From: JAJDXW01 sp965214795
GTDB lineage: Bacteria > Pseudomonadota > Gammaproteobacteria > HK1
Assembly (NCBI GenBank): GCA_965214795.1
Contig: OZ243976.1
Location: 434,001 to 498,000, forward strand
Direction of reading: 5' to 3'
DNA: 64,000 bases
This document shows, in pieces, positions 43,431 to 53,260 of the stretch. A model generated the notes under the pieces. The model did not search any database and had not been told where the DNA came from. It was given only the letters and a program-made list of their open reading frames with translations. Position numbers and translations under genes: made by a program. Numbering within the stretch: the stretch's first letter is position 1; each line of letters opens with the position of its first letter.

Positions 43431-46253
43431 TCATGCCCTGAACACCTTCATCACCTCGTCGCCCAAGTGGTTGATGACCTTGACGGCGATGCGGCCCGAC
43501 TTCGGCTTGGCGAACGGGCGGGAGATGTCGCTGTGCAGGGTGGTCCAGGCGTCCTGGTTGATCTCGGCCTTGAGTGTCCTCTTCAGCGCCTTGTACGGAT
43601 CATTGGCGCCGAGGAAGTAGGCGTGGCGGACGAAGAAGCTTTCCTCATTGTAGTCTGTGTCGATGAACCAGCAGGCGATGCCATCGGGGCCGTCGGAGCG
43701 GACCTCGCCGGTCTGGGGGTGGAAGACGTCGACACCGTTGACCTTGACTTGGACCTGTCCGTCCGCGGCTTCGAGGATGTCGATGTCGGGCTCTCCGAAT
43801 ATGACGAACAGGTTGCCCTTGCCCGTGTTCCTGAGTTCGTCCGCCATGTGCAAGTCGGCGTTCATGCGCGCCTTCAGCACGGGGATGCGCCCCAGTCTGC
43901 CGAACTCCGATGAGTGTGCGTCGTAGTTGAAGGCGCAGGCGATGAGCACGTCGAAGTCGGCATCACCCGCCTCGCGGGCCGCCGCCACCAGATCAGGCCG
44001 GGAAACGGTGCCGAACTCCGGCCCAATGAAAACGGCGGCTCGTTTCTCCTGGCCGGAAGCGTCTTCCTGGTCTTCCTGGTCGGAACCGCCTTCGATGTAA
44101 TGGCCTTGCGCACAGATCAGATGGCCCGGCCAGGGTGTGAGCGAGGTGAAGGTGATCCTGTCTTCCTTGTGGGCCTGCTGCACACCAGCGGTTCCGAGGT
44201 TCTCCAGAATCACGCTGGCAAAGTCCGCCACGCTGCCGTAGCTCGCCCGGCCTTCGGCTACGCCTTCGATCAGCTCGTCATTCTCGTCGACGCCGAGCAC
44301 ACGGTGTGGCGACAGGCTCTCCACCGTAAAGGGACCCGCCACCCGCGCTATGCGCTTGTCTTCATACGGTTTGTCGTAAAGGTACTCGAAGTTTGCCTTG
44401 GCGGCAATCGAAGCATCGATCTCCTGCTGCCGGGCGATGCGTTGTTCCCACCATTGCCCGTGGGCTGACTTGGCTTCGGCAGGCCAGCTTGCGTCCGCCT
44501 CCCTGGGGATCTCCCATTCCTCCCAGTTCTTCTTCAACGCCTTGTTCAGTCCTTCGCGCAGTGGTTGCAGCTTCTCCTGGAAGCTGTCCCAGATGACGTC
44601 GATTTCGGTGTTGTTGGCAATGGACCTCAGCGTGATGTGCGGGACGCGCTCGTAAACGAATCCGTGTCGAATGTCGCCTTGAGTTGGTTGGGTTGATGGC
44701 GCCGAGCGCGTCAATTCAGCTTCCTTGGCCTGTCCCTCGGGGCTATCCGCAAGCAGGTAGTAGGGGTAGCGAGCGCCCATGACACGAGCACGGGCCAAGG
44801 CCAGCGCCACTCGGGAAGTATCAATCGTAATCCAGCGGCGACCCCATTGCTCGGCGACGTAGGCGGTGGTGCCGGAGCCACAGGTGGGGTCCAAGACCAA
44901 GTCGCCGGGATCGGTAGTCATTAACAGGCAGCGTTCGATTATCCTGGTCGATGTCTGAACAACATAAACTTTAGGATCTGATCGACTGGTAATGCCACCA
45001 GAAACATCCGACCAGAAATTGTCGATGCACAAGACTCTAAAGTCATCGAAGTACTTTCGAAAAGAGATATTTCTCCCTGTCTTTAGCACACGATCTGCCA
45101 TTATCGTACGTTGCATCCCAACTTCTGAAGTTCGCCATCCTCCTGAGGAAGGGCGATATGTAGCTCCTCGAAAGGACACAGGGAACAAGGTTGTACGCGA
45201 TGCGGAACGAGACGTAAGTCCCTGGTCTCGAAATAAACGAACTCCCTCAAGTACCTTCCCTTCAAGCAGGTCATCAGTCGAAATTTTAGTTGTGCTTAAG
45301 TCTGGAAACCGTCCGGTCTTATATCTAGTAGCACCTTCTCCGCCGGGAATGAGTTCTTGATATAGAGATCGATACTTGATCGTATGCGACTTGCTATACC
45401 AAACGAGATAATTCGTCGTGTTGTCAATAGTCTCGGAACCAAGTCCGATTGAAGTTTTGAATGAAATGATACTTACAAAATTACTTTCCCCGAAAATCTC
45501 ATCCATCACCGCTCGAACCCGATGCACGTTCTCATCCCCAATCTGCACGAAGATGGACCCCGAGTCGGCGAGCAGATCGTGGGCAACGGTAAGCCGGTCA
45601 CGCAGGTACGTCAGATAGGAGTGAATCCCATCCCGCCAGGTATCCCGAAACGCCTTCACCTGTTCCGGCTCCCGGGTGACGTGATCGGCCTTGCCGTCCT
45701 TCACGTCGCGGCTGGTCGTTGACCACTGGAAATTCGAGTTGAACTTGATGCCATAAGGCGGGTCGAGATAAATGCACTGCACCTTCCCGCGCAGACCCTC
45801 GCGCTCGGCCAGGGCCGCCATCACCTGCAGGGAGTCGCCCAGGATCATGCGGTTGGACCAGTTGGCATCGTGCCGGTAGAACTCGGTCCTGGCGTTGCCG
45901 TCCGGCAGGCCGTTGAAGTCCGCGAACAAATCGGTCTGCTTCTCGTTCGCCTGTTCATCCGCCCGGGAACGGCTCACCAAGTCATCGATCAGTGCCTTGG
46001 GATGGACCTTCTCCTGGATGTAGAGCGGCGGCGCATGAACCACCAAGTCGGACCAGTCCCGCGCGTCCTTGCCGCGCCAGACAAGCTGCGGGTCGAGGTC
46101 GGGATTGCGGCGTTCGTAGGCGACCCGGACGGGCGACTGCTCCTCCTTCCGCATCACCGACTGATGCTCCGCCGTCGGGATGTTCTTGCGGGTCGCTTCC
46201 TCGTGGGTTAACGTTTCCACGGACTTCACAGACTTCCTGGATTTTCTAGCCAT
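43431..46253 (-). CDS. mod: Type III restriction-modification methyltransferase (Mod)
   Basis: A 940-residue beta-group N6-adenine methyltransferase. Catalytic DPPY lies at 164-167 (CIYLDPPYGIKFNSNFQW), with the SAM motif later (VLDPTCGSGTTAYVAEQWGR). The ~195 residues between (about 245-440) are the target-recognition domain, encoded by markedly AT-richer DNA (about 44940-45520). A ~480-residue C-terminal extension follows, including GKGNLFVIFGEPDID. It confers sequence-specific DNA methylation together with Res at 46634. The order res-PIN-mod is unusual. The start at 46253 overlaps the end of the PIN remnant. Confidence 0.9.
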   Translation of the reverse strand: MARKSRKSVKSVETLTHEEATRKNIPTAEHQSVMRKEEQSPVRVAYERRNPDLDPQLVWRGKDARDWSDLVVHAPPLYIQEKVHPKALIDDLVSRSRADEQANEKQTDLFADFNGLPDGNARTEFYRHDANWSNRMILGDSLQVMAALAEREGLRGKVQCIYLDPPYGIKFNSNFQWSTTSRDVKDGKADHVTREPEQVKAFRDTWRDGIHSYLTYLRDRLTVAHDLLADSGSIFVQIGDENVHRVRAVMDEIFGESNFVSIISFKTSIGLGSETIDNTTNYLVWYSKSHTIKYRSLYQELIPGGEGATRYKTGRFPDLSTTKISTDDLLEGKVLEGVRLFRDQGLTSRSASRTTLFPVSFRGATYRPSSGGWRTSEVGMQRTIMADRVLKTGRNISFRKYFDDFRVLCIDNFWSDVSGGITSRSDPKVYVVQTSTRIIERCLLMTTDPGDLVLDPTCGSGTTAYVAEQWGRRWITIDTSRVALALARARVMGARYPYYLLADSPEGQAKEAELTRSAPSTQPTQGDIRHGFVYERVPHITLRSIANNTEIDVIWDSFQEKLQPLREGLNKALKKNWEEWEIPREADASWPAEAKSAHGQWWEQRIARQQEIDASIAAKANFEYLYDKPYEDKRIARVAGPFTVESLSPHRVLGVDENDELIEGVAEGRASYGSVADFASVILENLGTAGVQQAHKEDRITFTSLTPWPGHLICAQGHYIEGGSDQEDQEDASGQEKRAAVFIGPEFGTVSRPDLVAAAREAGDADFDVLIACAFNYDAHSSEFGRLGRIPVLKARMNADLHMADELRNTGKGNLFVIFGEPDIDILEAADGQVQVKVNGVDVFHPQTGEVRSDGPDGIACWFIDTDYNEESFFVRHAYFLGANDPYKALKRTLKAEINQDAWTTLHSDISRPFAKPKSGRIAVKVINHLGDEVMKVFRA

Positions 46254-46637
46254 TGCCCTTCTCCTTCCCGGGCTCCTCGTACACCACGCCATGCTGCTCG
46301 GGAATCGAGCGCAGTCGGGAATCTCGAGTCCATAATTTCAAGCTGTCGCTTGTCTCCACGGTATAAGGCAAGTGAGCGTCGATAAACCCGATTCCGCGGC
46401 CCATCAACTTTCGCGTCTCCATGTACCGAAGGACCTGCTCGTTGGTCGGCTCGGTAGCTCTCGGAAGGGCATGCCAATCATTGAGTCTCTTGTCCCTGTT
46501 GTCAGATTTCCGCATGCGAGTTCCCCAATCACCAAGCCATGTACGTGAACGTTTCCCGCCTTCAACAATTCGACCAGGTGCGGCTCGTTGCTACGCAGGT
46601 GGTCTACCCGGACCGAGGTGTCTACCAGGACGCTCAT
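46246..46637 (-). pseudogene. vapC: VapC-type PIN toxin, frameshifted
   Basis: Two overlapping frames make up one PIN protein. The first (from ATG 46637) reads MSVLVDTSVRVDHLRSNEP, GLVIGELACGNL; from about 46503 homology passes to the next frame, NRDKRLNDWHALPRATEP and GRGIGFIDAHL, then LKLWTRDSRLR. The four acidic PIN residues (LVDTS, GELAC, FIDAH, TRDSR) are all there but in two frames. The start overlaps the res stop (ATGA) and the end overlaps the mod start, so the gene was inserted neatly into the operon. No antitoxin gene is seen beside it. A sequencing error of one base is the alternative. Confidence 0.75.
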
Positions 46638-49600
46638 CGCTCGCTTCGACGTCTTGGTATATCCTTCAGGCAGGGTTCCGAACCGCCAGCTTCAGCCAAA
46701 CGCAAGGTGCCGGGTTCGCTATCGACACTTGGAAGCGCCGCAATCATCCGATTGAACTCCGATTCCACCTTGCCTTCAAAACCGGACTGAATTTCCCACA
46801 CATCGGTGAACTCCGCGAAAGCCCAGCGTCCATAGTCTCGGTGGTTGTTCACGCCCGGCACCCAATAGACTTCCATGGTGTTCTTTTTCTCTTTGGCATC
46901 CTCCCGCCGGTAGCCCTTGATCTCGACCACCAGGTGCAGCGGATCCTCCTTGCCGTGGCCGTCGTCGACGAGAACGATGAAGTCCGGAACGTAGGTGCGC
47001 AGTCCGGAGCCATAGCGGTAGGGCACCTCGAGCCCGAGGTTGTGATTCTTCACATAGGCCAGTACGCGCGGATGGGCTTCGGCCACGCGACAGAATTCGG
47101 CCTCCCAGTCGCTGTCGAGGATCGCCCAATTGACGTGGCAACGGCGCGCATCCGTCTCGTAGCGACTGGTCTTGGAGGTGTTGAAATTGACGTGCGCCGT
47201 GGAGCCCACAGGGTTGTAGGAATCGAACACGGCCTTGACCGGGCGGGTCCCGATCTCGGCCCGCGTGATGGCCGCGGTGATGCGCTCGCACGCCATGTCG
47301 GCCAGTTCTTGGTACATGAGCTGCGCCGGATAGGTGCCGCCCTTGCAGACGAGGCAGGTATCCAGCCACTGCCTGGCAATGCGCTTGAGCTGGCCGAAGA
47401 GGTGGAGCTTCGGCTCTTCGCCCGGGTCACGCCATTTGGTGTAGAGCAGCCGCCGGGTGACAAGGAACAGCAGCGTAGAGCGCCGCATGTCCTGCAGGTG
47501 CTCAAGGTCGAGGTCGACGTCTTCGCCGATGATTCCGGCGTTCTTCGTTATCGAGGGACCGGTGAGATCCGGTGTGAGCTCGAGCACGAAATCTTCCGTA
47601 AACTCGGCCGTCAGTCGTTCCTTCGGAAGCTCGACCCGATAGCCCGCCACCCTCGGGAAGCGGATCTCGAGTTCGTCCCGGTCGGGGCGGATGGCCTTGA
47701 CTTGAATGGTCTTCCGCGGCGGCTGCGGCGGCGCCACCACCGGCTTCGCCGTGAAGTCGAAGGGGATGCCAAGCACGTCGGCGTACTCGACATTGAACAG
47801 GTTCTCCTCGTTCAGGTCATAGGACTGTCGGCGCAGCGCCCTGCCGATGACCTGTTCGCAGAGCAATTGGGTGCCGAACGCGCGCACGCCCAGGACGTGC
47901 GTAACGGTATTCGCATCCCATCCTTCGGTGAGCATGGAGACGGACACGACGCAGCGGATCGAATCGCCGAGCCGCCCGGGCTTGCCGACCGTGTTCATGA
48001 CCTCCCGCAGGAGCTCCTGGTCGGTTACGTTCTCGGCCTGACGGCGGTCTCCGGTGCGCTCGATGATCTCCCGGCGAAAGCGGTCGATCTCGTCCGCGGC
48101 CATGTCCCGGAAGTGTTTGTCGAGGGCGTCCCCGGACTCAAGCTGTTCACTGTCTATCAGCAGGGTTCGCGGGCGGGCCAGCCGGTTGCCGTGCTCGTCG
48201 AAATTGCGGAACAGCGGCAGTCGACCGTTCTCGAGCGCGGTCGTGCCGGCTTCGTTCTCGCGATGGAACCCCGAGATGAAGTCGTAGACGAGCTTCGAGG
48301 TCGAGGTGTTGTTGCACACCACGATAAAGCAGGGCGGCACGCTGATATCGGCCGACTCCCAAAGGTCGAAGGTCTTCCGGTAGTGCCCGTAGAGCGCCTC
48401 CAGGGCGGTCTGCAACTCGGCAGGCAGGTTCAGCGGGTCGAGCGTCTTCGCCTTGCCGCGCCCCTTCTTCGGCATCTTCGTGCGGATGTGCTGCCAGAGG
48501 TTGCGGAACTTGGGCATGTCGCCGCCCGGGATGTTGTCTGCGACCGGCACGCGCGGCAGCTTGACGATCCCGCACTCGATGGCGTCCATGAGTGAAAAAT
48601 CGCTCGTGGTCCAGGGAAACAGCGTGCCCTCGGCATAGCCGGAACCCCTCAGGAAGAACGGGGTCGCGGAGAGATCAATCACCCGGGCAAGGCCGAGCTT
48701 GCGGCTGACCGCTTCGAGGCCGGAGATCCAGAGCCGGGCCGCCTCCTTGTTCTTCTCGGCCTCTTTCCTGTCGTCTCCCTTCAGATCGCCTTCGAGGTCT
48801 TCCCCTGGCTTCTCGCGATAGCAGTGGTGCGCCTCGTCGTTGATCGCGAGGACGTTCTTCATGCCCATCAATTCAGGCATGACCCGCTGGAGCATCTGCC
48901 CCTCGGTCTCGACCGTGTCGAGAGCTTTGCCGCGCCCCTGGAGCAGCCGCCGGCCGCCCTTCGACAGTTCGATGCGCTCCCTGCGCTTGAAGGCGTGGTA
49001 GTTGGTGATGACGATCTTCGCGCGCTCGAGATCGGGGAGCATGTCGCCCGGCACGAGCTCGCGGCTCTGGTAGTAGCTGTCCGGGTCGTTCGGCAGCAAC
49101 ACCCGCAGACGGTCCCGGATGGTCAGGCCCGGGGTCACGATGAGGAACCCCCGCGTGAAGCGCCTGCTCTGCGGGTGACGGACCGCGTTGACGGTCTGCC
49201 AGGCGATCAGCATCGCCATCACGGTGGTCTTGCCGGCGCCCGTCGCGAGCTTGAGCGCCATGCGCATCAGGTCGGGATTGGCCTCGCGGTTGGCATTCGC
49301 CAGATGCTCCAGGAACCGCTTGCCGGCGTTCCCCGCGCGAGGCGCCACCTCGGTGAGCCAGACCGCGGTCTCGGCGGCCTCGACCTGGCAGAAGAACGGG
49401 CGGATGCCGCTGAATTCGTGGTGCCGCCAGTGCCGGAGCAGCCGGGCCGTCTCCGGAGTGACCCGCCACTGGCTCGGATTCGGCAACCGCCGCCAGCGAC
49501 CGACCTCCTCGCGAAGGCCGTTGATGATGACGGCGGTGTGGGCGTACTGCTGCTCCTCGGTCGAGAGGCCCCTGCCCTCGTCCAATACCAGCGAGGCCTG

Positions 49601-49816
49601 CTCGACCGCTCCCCGGCGCCTTCTCGGCTTCGGGATCGGCGTGATGAACTCGGCGCGGCGGCGCGTATCGACGATTTGCCGGGTCGGCTGGCCGGTTCCG
49701 TCGAGTTCCCAGTGCCGGCCGGGGCGCTCGTAGGGCGAGTTCAATATCGGCCGTTCGAAGAACGGGTTACCCAAGATCTGCCCCCTTTGCCCTCGCGATC
49801 CTGGGCCTTGCCCCAT
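46634..49816 (-). CDS. res: Type III restriction endonuclease subunit (Res)
   Basis: A ~1,050-residue SF2 helicase-nuclease that translocates along DNA and cuts near unmethylated sites together with Mod. Walker A LATGAGKTTVMAMLI is near residue 191, the DEAH-like box is INDEAHHC, and helicase motif VI is VIGRALRRQSYDL. A C-terminal PD-(D/E)XK nuclease has TYVPDFIVLVDDG and LVVEIKGYRREDAKEK. The family start is NPFFERPILNSPYE, so TTG 49774 with a G-rich ribosome site may be the true start instead of ATG 49816. The protein appears intact. Confidence 0.9.
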   Translation of the reverse strand: MGQGPGSRGQRGQILGNPFFERPILNSPYERPGRHWELDGTGQPTRQIVDTRRRAEFITPIPKPRRRRGAVEQASLVLDEGRGLSTEEQQYAHTAVIINGLREEVGRWRRLPNPSQWRVTPETARLLRHWRHHEFSGIRPFFCQVEAAETAVWLTEVAPRAGNAGKRFLEHLANANREANPDLMRMALKLATGAGKTTVMAMLIAWQTVNAVRHPQSRRFTRGFLIVTPGLTIRDRLRVLLPNDPDSYYQSRELVPGDMLPDLERAKIVITNYHAFKRRERIELSKGGRRLLQGRGKALDTVETEGQMLQRVMPELMGMKNVLAINDEAHHCYREKPGEDLEGDLKGDDRKEAEKNKEAARLWISGLEAVSRKLGLARVIDLSATPFFLRGSGYAEGTLFPWTTSDFSLMDAIECGIVKLPRVPVADNIPGGDMPKFRNLWQHIRTKMPKKGRGKAKTLDPLNLPAELQTALEALYGHYRKTFDLWESADISVPPCFIVVCNNTSTSKLVYDFISGFHRENEAGTTALENGRLPLFRNFDEHGNRLARPRTLLIDSEQLESGDALDKHFRDMAADEIDRFRREIIERTGDRRQAENVTDQELLREVMNTVGKPGRLGDSIRCVVSVSMLTEGWDANTVTHVLGVRAFGTQLLCEQVIGRALRRQSYDLNEENLFNVEYADVLGIPFDFTAKPVVAPPQPPRKTIQVKAIRPDRDELEIRFPRVAGYRVELPKERLTAEFTEDFVLELTPDLTGPSITKNAGIIGEDVDLDLEHLQDMRRSTLLFLVTRRLLYTKWRDPGEEPKLHLFGQLKRIARQWLDTCLVCKGGTYPAQLMYQELADMACERITAAITRAEIGTRPVKAVFDSYNPVGSTAHVNFNTSKTSRYETDARRCHVNWAILDSDWEAEFCRVAEAHPRVLAYVKNHNLGLEVPYRYGSGLRTYVPDFIVLVDDGHGKEDPLHLVVEIKGYRREDAKEKKNTMEVYWVPGVNNHRDYGRWAFAEFTDVWEIQSGFEGKVESEFNRMIAALPSVDSEPGTLRLAEAGGSEPCLKDIPRRRSER

Positions 49817-49899
49817 TTCGGCGCCATCTCTCGACCGGCGCCGGAGGACGGCGGAGGCACATCCGCGCCGAACTGCTACGGTAACCCGGAATTTCCGAC

Positions 49900-50134
49900 A
49901 CTACCGTTGACGGCGAACGCGCTGTTCGCCGGCCATGTCGACGGCGCCGCCGCATGGGTCCGTATCGCCTCGCTCATCGGAACCTGCATGATGAATGACG
50001 TCGAACCCTGTACCTTGCTCAAGAGCACGCTGACCAAAATCGCCGGCGGTCGCCCGGAGTGGTGCATTCATGAACTGCTGCCCTGGAACTTCGCGCGTCA
50101 CGCTGAAGTCAAGGTGGGCCGCTCGCACCGCTAA
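49900..50134 (+). mobile_element. IS66-family transposase, C-terminal remnant
   Basis: A plus-strand frame with no start encodes the last ~75 residues of an IS66 TnpC transposase: LTANALFAGHVDGAAAWVRI, ASLIGTCMMNDVEPC, KIAGGRPEWCIHELLPWNF. The rest of the element is missing. It lies in the gap between the res start and the nuclease-like gene at 50278. The remaining bases 50135-50277 show nothing. Confidence 0.7.
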
Positions 50135-50277
50135 CGAAGCAACACGATGGCAAGTACGGAGGAATGTTGCGAATCGGGAAGCCGATCCTGGCGCCCGACG
50201 GCAATGTGTGCCCGCCGGATCCGGCCATCGGGAAGGCAGGGATGAAGTCCGGCCTGGCCGGTCGAAGGCGAACGGAA

Positions 50278-50784
50278 TCATCGTGCGGTCCATGGAACGC
50301 TGGCGGGTTTGGAATTCACACTGCACACGACAGGATGGGCATCGACGGGCTTGACCTTGCTGCGCAACTTCATGCGCACGTCATCGGGGTTGAAGGGGCT
50401 CGGGCGAAGTCGTGACCTTGTTGCTGGTTGCTCCAAGTGGAATACGACCCGCCATCGGCGCCTGGCCAGGGTTTCTCTCGCAAAACAGCGCTCCTCGGCC
50501 GTGTTGGCGCTCTTTGCCGCCGCGGCCAAGCCGGCCAAGGTGTCCCGAACCTTGGTGGATACTTCATCGATAACGTCTATCGCCTTCGTCCGGGGATGGG
50601 GCCGATAGTCCTTGATCTCGACGAGCCAGGCAACTTCCCTGGTGAGGCAGATGATGTCGACGGCTTTCGAGCCGCCGGCCACGGACTGGAACTGGTTGCG
50701 ATAGAAAGCCCATCTGTCGTACCGGGTGGCTTGCAGGCCGCCCGGGAACGAGAACGTAAGCTTTCCTTCCCGTAGTTCCGTCAC
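50278..50784 (-). CDS. PD-(D/E)XK-like protein coupled to an ATPase
   Basis: A 168-residue protein. The pattern SKAVDIICLTREVAWLVEIKDYRPHPR has the spacing of a nuclease-fold active site (Asp, then Glu-x-Lys). The N terminus has TFSFPGGLQATRYDRWAFYRN. It ends in a plausible natural C terminus (PVDAHPVVCSV...PWTAR). Its ATG overlaps the stop of the upstream ATPase by four bases, so the two are made together. I do not recognise a named family; a small effector nuclease controlled by the ATPase is the likely idea. Confidence 0.65.
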   Translation of the reverse strand: MTELREGKLTFSFPGGLQATRYDRWAFYRNQFQSVAGGSKAVDIICLTREVAWLVEIKDYRPHPRTKAIDVIDEVSTKVRDTLAGLAAAAKSANTAEERCFARETLARRRWRVVFHLEQPATRSRLRPSPFNPDDVRMKLRSKVKPVDAHPVVCSVNSKPASVPWTAR

Positions 50785-51830
50785 AGCATGAATGCCTGGA
50801 CGAAACGATCGGACTGGAGCAGCTCTTCGTCCAGTATGGTTAGTGGGTTTACTTCTGCGATTTCGCCGGCCTGTGATACCCGAACGTCGTTGCCGTCCCG
50901 ATGCAGCGCAAAGTAGCGGTCTTCGACCGTCTGGAATTCATCCCCGAGGAGGACCTCGAACTCCCGGAGTAGAAACAGGCTGTGCGTCGCGACGAATACC
51001 TGGACGCCGGACTCGCAGATACCCAGGATGGCTCTGGCTACCTCGCGAATGAGCTTGGGATTCAGGTTCGCTTCCGGCTCATCCCAGAACAGGCATCCCT
51101 GATCGAGCAGGGATCCCGTTGCGATCAGCCGGGCCAGCATGGCGAGCTTGCGCCATCCTTCCGCGACCAGCGGCATCTCCATGTCCCTTGCGCCGAACGG
51201 TCCCAGATAAAAGCGGCCACTGCGCTCGATGACGCGCCCGCCCAGTTGATTTTCGAGAGGGTCCAGGAGGTCGGCAACCCTTGTTTGCCTTGGTCCCTTG
51301 AGGGTTGGCGCGCCGAGCAGCAGGCAAGTATCCCGCCATGTCTCGTCAAACTCAAGGTGGCGTGTATCGTAGAGGGCTAAGAAACCGGGATAAATGGTCA
51401 GGAGTTCTCTGGTGGGAAGGAACACGGGCGGCTTGTCGTGCCACTGGAGCGGGACGTGGTCAACGACGACTTCGGACCGATTCTGGGTAGCGAAATTGAA
51501 ATCGATGCTCGCTTCTCCTCTCCTGAAGTCGATGGCGATCTCGCAGCGGCTGCGTCCGGGCTGACGGCGCGCCAAGCGGCCAAGTCGGCCCTCGGGGCGA
51601 AAGACGTTGACGATTTTCTCGGCGAGACGCGTCTGCAGAACTGTCTTGGTAGGCCGTTCGGACCCTTTCCTGCCTTCATCGGCGCTCGTGGCCATGACAG
51701 CGTAGGGGAGCTTCAGCAGGTGGGTCTTGCCCGTGCCGTTCTCCCCGAGGATCACGTTCAAGCCTCCTGCGAAGCGCAGGTCGGCTTCCTCGAAAACCGT
51801 GAAGTTCCTGACCATGAGCGACTTGAGCAC
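50781..51830 (-). CDS. AAA (OLD/RecF-like) ATPase, probable defence sensor
   Basis: A 349-residue ABC/SMC-type ATPase. The N terminus is VLKSLMVRNFTVFEEADL, followed by Walker A LGENGTGKTHLLK, a Walker B CLFWDEPEANLNPKLI and the late THSLFLLREFE motif. The ABC-like signature region lies in LVAEGWRKLAMLARLIA. GTG 51830 is preferred because GGGAG lies five bases upstream; ATG 51842 and 51845 have no ribosome site. The IS1202-like element inserted about 75 bases upstream may have changed its promoter. Partner: the nuclease-like gene at 50278. Confidence 0.8.
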   Translation of the reverse strand: MLKSLMVRNFTVFEEADLRFAGGLNVILGENGTGKTHLLKLPYAVMATSADEGRKGSERPTKTVLQTRLAEKIVNVFRPEGRLGRLARRQPGRSRCEIAIDFRRGEASIDFNFATQNRSEVVVDHVPLQWHDKPPVFLPTRELLTIYPGFLALYDTRHLEFDETWRDTCLLLGAPTLKGPRQTRVADLLDPLENQLGGRVIERSGRFYLGPFGARDMEMPLVAEGWRKLAMLARLIATGSLLDQGCLFWDEPEANLNPKLIREVARAILGICESGVQVFVATHSLFLLREFEVLLGDEFQTVEDRYFALHRDGNDVRVSQAGEIAEVNPLTILDEELLQSDRFVQAFML

Positions 51831-51992
51831 CGCATCTCCCATCATGAGGCGCGCAGGCAGAGACTAGCATATCACTGTATCAGAATTGAAAGTTTACGTC
51901 AGCCCTGCCGAGTGGAGTGTTAGGAGCAAATAGTCTGTCCGGTGTTGTAGCACGTGAGTTGTCCGGTCTGATGGGCACCGAGGAGGTGCCCG

Positions 51993-53201
51993 ATGACCAA
52001 AACCGAAGTGCGACAGGAGATCCGGCGGATGAGATTCCAGGAAGCCTACGGGGGCTGGCAGGAACGGCGGCTGACGCAGGAGGAGGAGGCGCGGCTGCTG
52101 GGGGTGTGTGAGCGCACGTTCCGGCGCTACGTGGACCGCTGCGAGGACGAGGGGCTCGACGGGTTGCTGGACAAGCGCCTGAGCCAGGTCTCGGCCCGGC
52201 GCGCGCCGGTCGACGAGGTGCTGCGCACCGAGACGCTGTACCGCGAGCGCTACGAGGGATGGAACGTCAAGCACTTCTACAGTTTCTACCGTCGCGACCA
52301 CGCGGGCACTCGCAGCTACACCTGGGTGAAGAACACGTTGCAGCACGCGGGGTTGGTGGCCAAGGCGCCGGGGCGGGGCAAGCACCGCCGGCGTCGCGAG
52401 CGTTCACCGCTGCAAGGGATGATGGTGCACCAGGACGGATCGACTCATCAGTGGGTGCCCGGCGCGCACTGGGACCTCATCATCACGCTCGACGATGCGA
52501 CCAGTGAGCACTACTCGATGTTCTTCGTCGAGGAGGAAGGCACCGCGTCGAGCTTCCGGGGCATGGCCGAGGTCATCGAGCGCTGGGGGTTGCCTTCGAG
52601 TGTGTACACCGACCGGGGCAGCCACTACTGGTTCACCCCCCAGGCCGGCGGCAAGGTGGACCGTGAGCGCCCGACGCAGTTCGGGCGCGCGATGCGCCAG
52701 CTCGGGGTGGAGATGATCCCGGCGTATTCTCCAGAAGCGCGAGGGCGCTGCGAGCGCATGTTCGCCACCCACCAGGGGCGATTGCCCAAGGAGCTCGCGG
52801 CTCGGGGCATCCACACGATCCCCGGCGCGAACCGCTATCTCGCCGAGCACTACCGCGTGGCGTTCAACGAGGAGTTCGCGGTGCCCGCAGCCGAGCCCGG
52901 CTCGGCCTTCGTGCCCGTGATCGGCCCTGGGCTCACGGACCTGTTGTGCGAGCATCACGAGCGCACGGTCGGGCGAGACCACTGCGTGAGCTTCCAGGGC
53001 AAGTCCCTTCAGCTCCCCGCTCAGGCCCACCGCCGCCACTTCCTCAAGGCGCGGGTGCGGGTGCATCGCTACCCCGATGGACGCTTGGCTGTGTTCCACG
53101 GGCCGCGCAAGCTCGCCGACTACGAACCCGATGGCTCCCGGGTGATCGACCTCCCCACCGCGCAGCACGATCCCCGCGCCCGCCGCGGTGCGGCTCGGTG
53201 A
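51993..53201 (+). CDS. DDE transposase (IS1202/ISNCY-like)
   Basis: A 402-residue transposase. The N-terminal helix-turn-helix (LTQEEEARLLGVCERTFRRY) is followed by an rve/DDE core. The catalytic acids are in MVHQDGSTHQW, SSVYTDRGSHYW and ARGRCERMF, with ITLDDATSEHYSMFF in between. The C-terminal region ends with HRYPDGRLAVFHGPRKLADY, typical of this group. ATG 51993 follows AGGAGG by seven bases. It appears intact and lies inside matched inverted repeats, so it can probably still move the element. Confidence 0.85.
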   Translation: MTKTEVRQEIRRMRFQEAYGGWQERRLTQEEEARLLGVCERTFRRYVDRCEDEGLDGLLDKRLSQVSARRAPVDEVLRTETLYRERYEGWNVKHFYSFYRRDHAGTRSYTWVKNTLQHAGLVAKAPGRGKHRRRRERSPLQGMMVHQDGSTHQWVPGAHWDLIITLDDATSEHYSMFFVEEEGTASSFRGMAEVIERWGLPSSVYTDRGSHYWFTPQAGGKVDRERPTQFGRAMRQLGVEMIPAYSPEARGRCERMFATHQGRLPKELAARGIHTIPGANRYLAEHYRVAFNEEFAVPAAEPGSAFVPVIGPGLTDLLCEHHERTVGRDHCVSFQGKSLQLPAQAHRRHFLKARVRVHRYPDGRLAVFHGPRKLADYEPDGSRVIDLPTAQHDPRARRGAAR

Positions 53202-53260
53202 GGGGTCCTGTGGATTTGTGGACGAGTCCCCTCCGGGGACCGGCGCGAGCCCTGCGGGCC

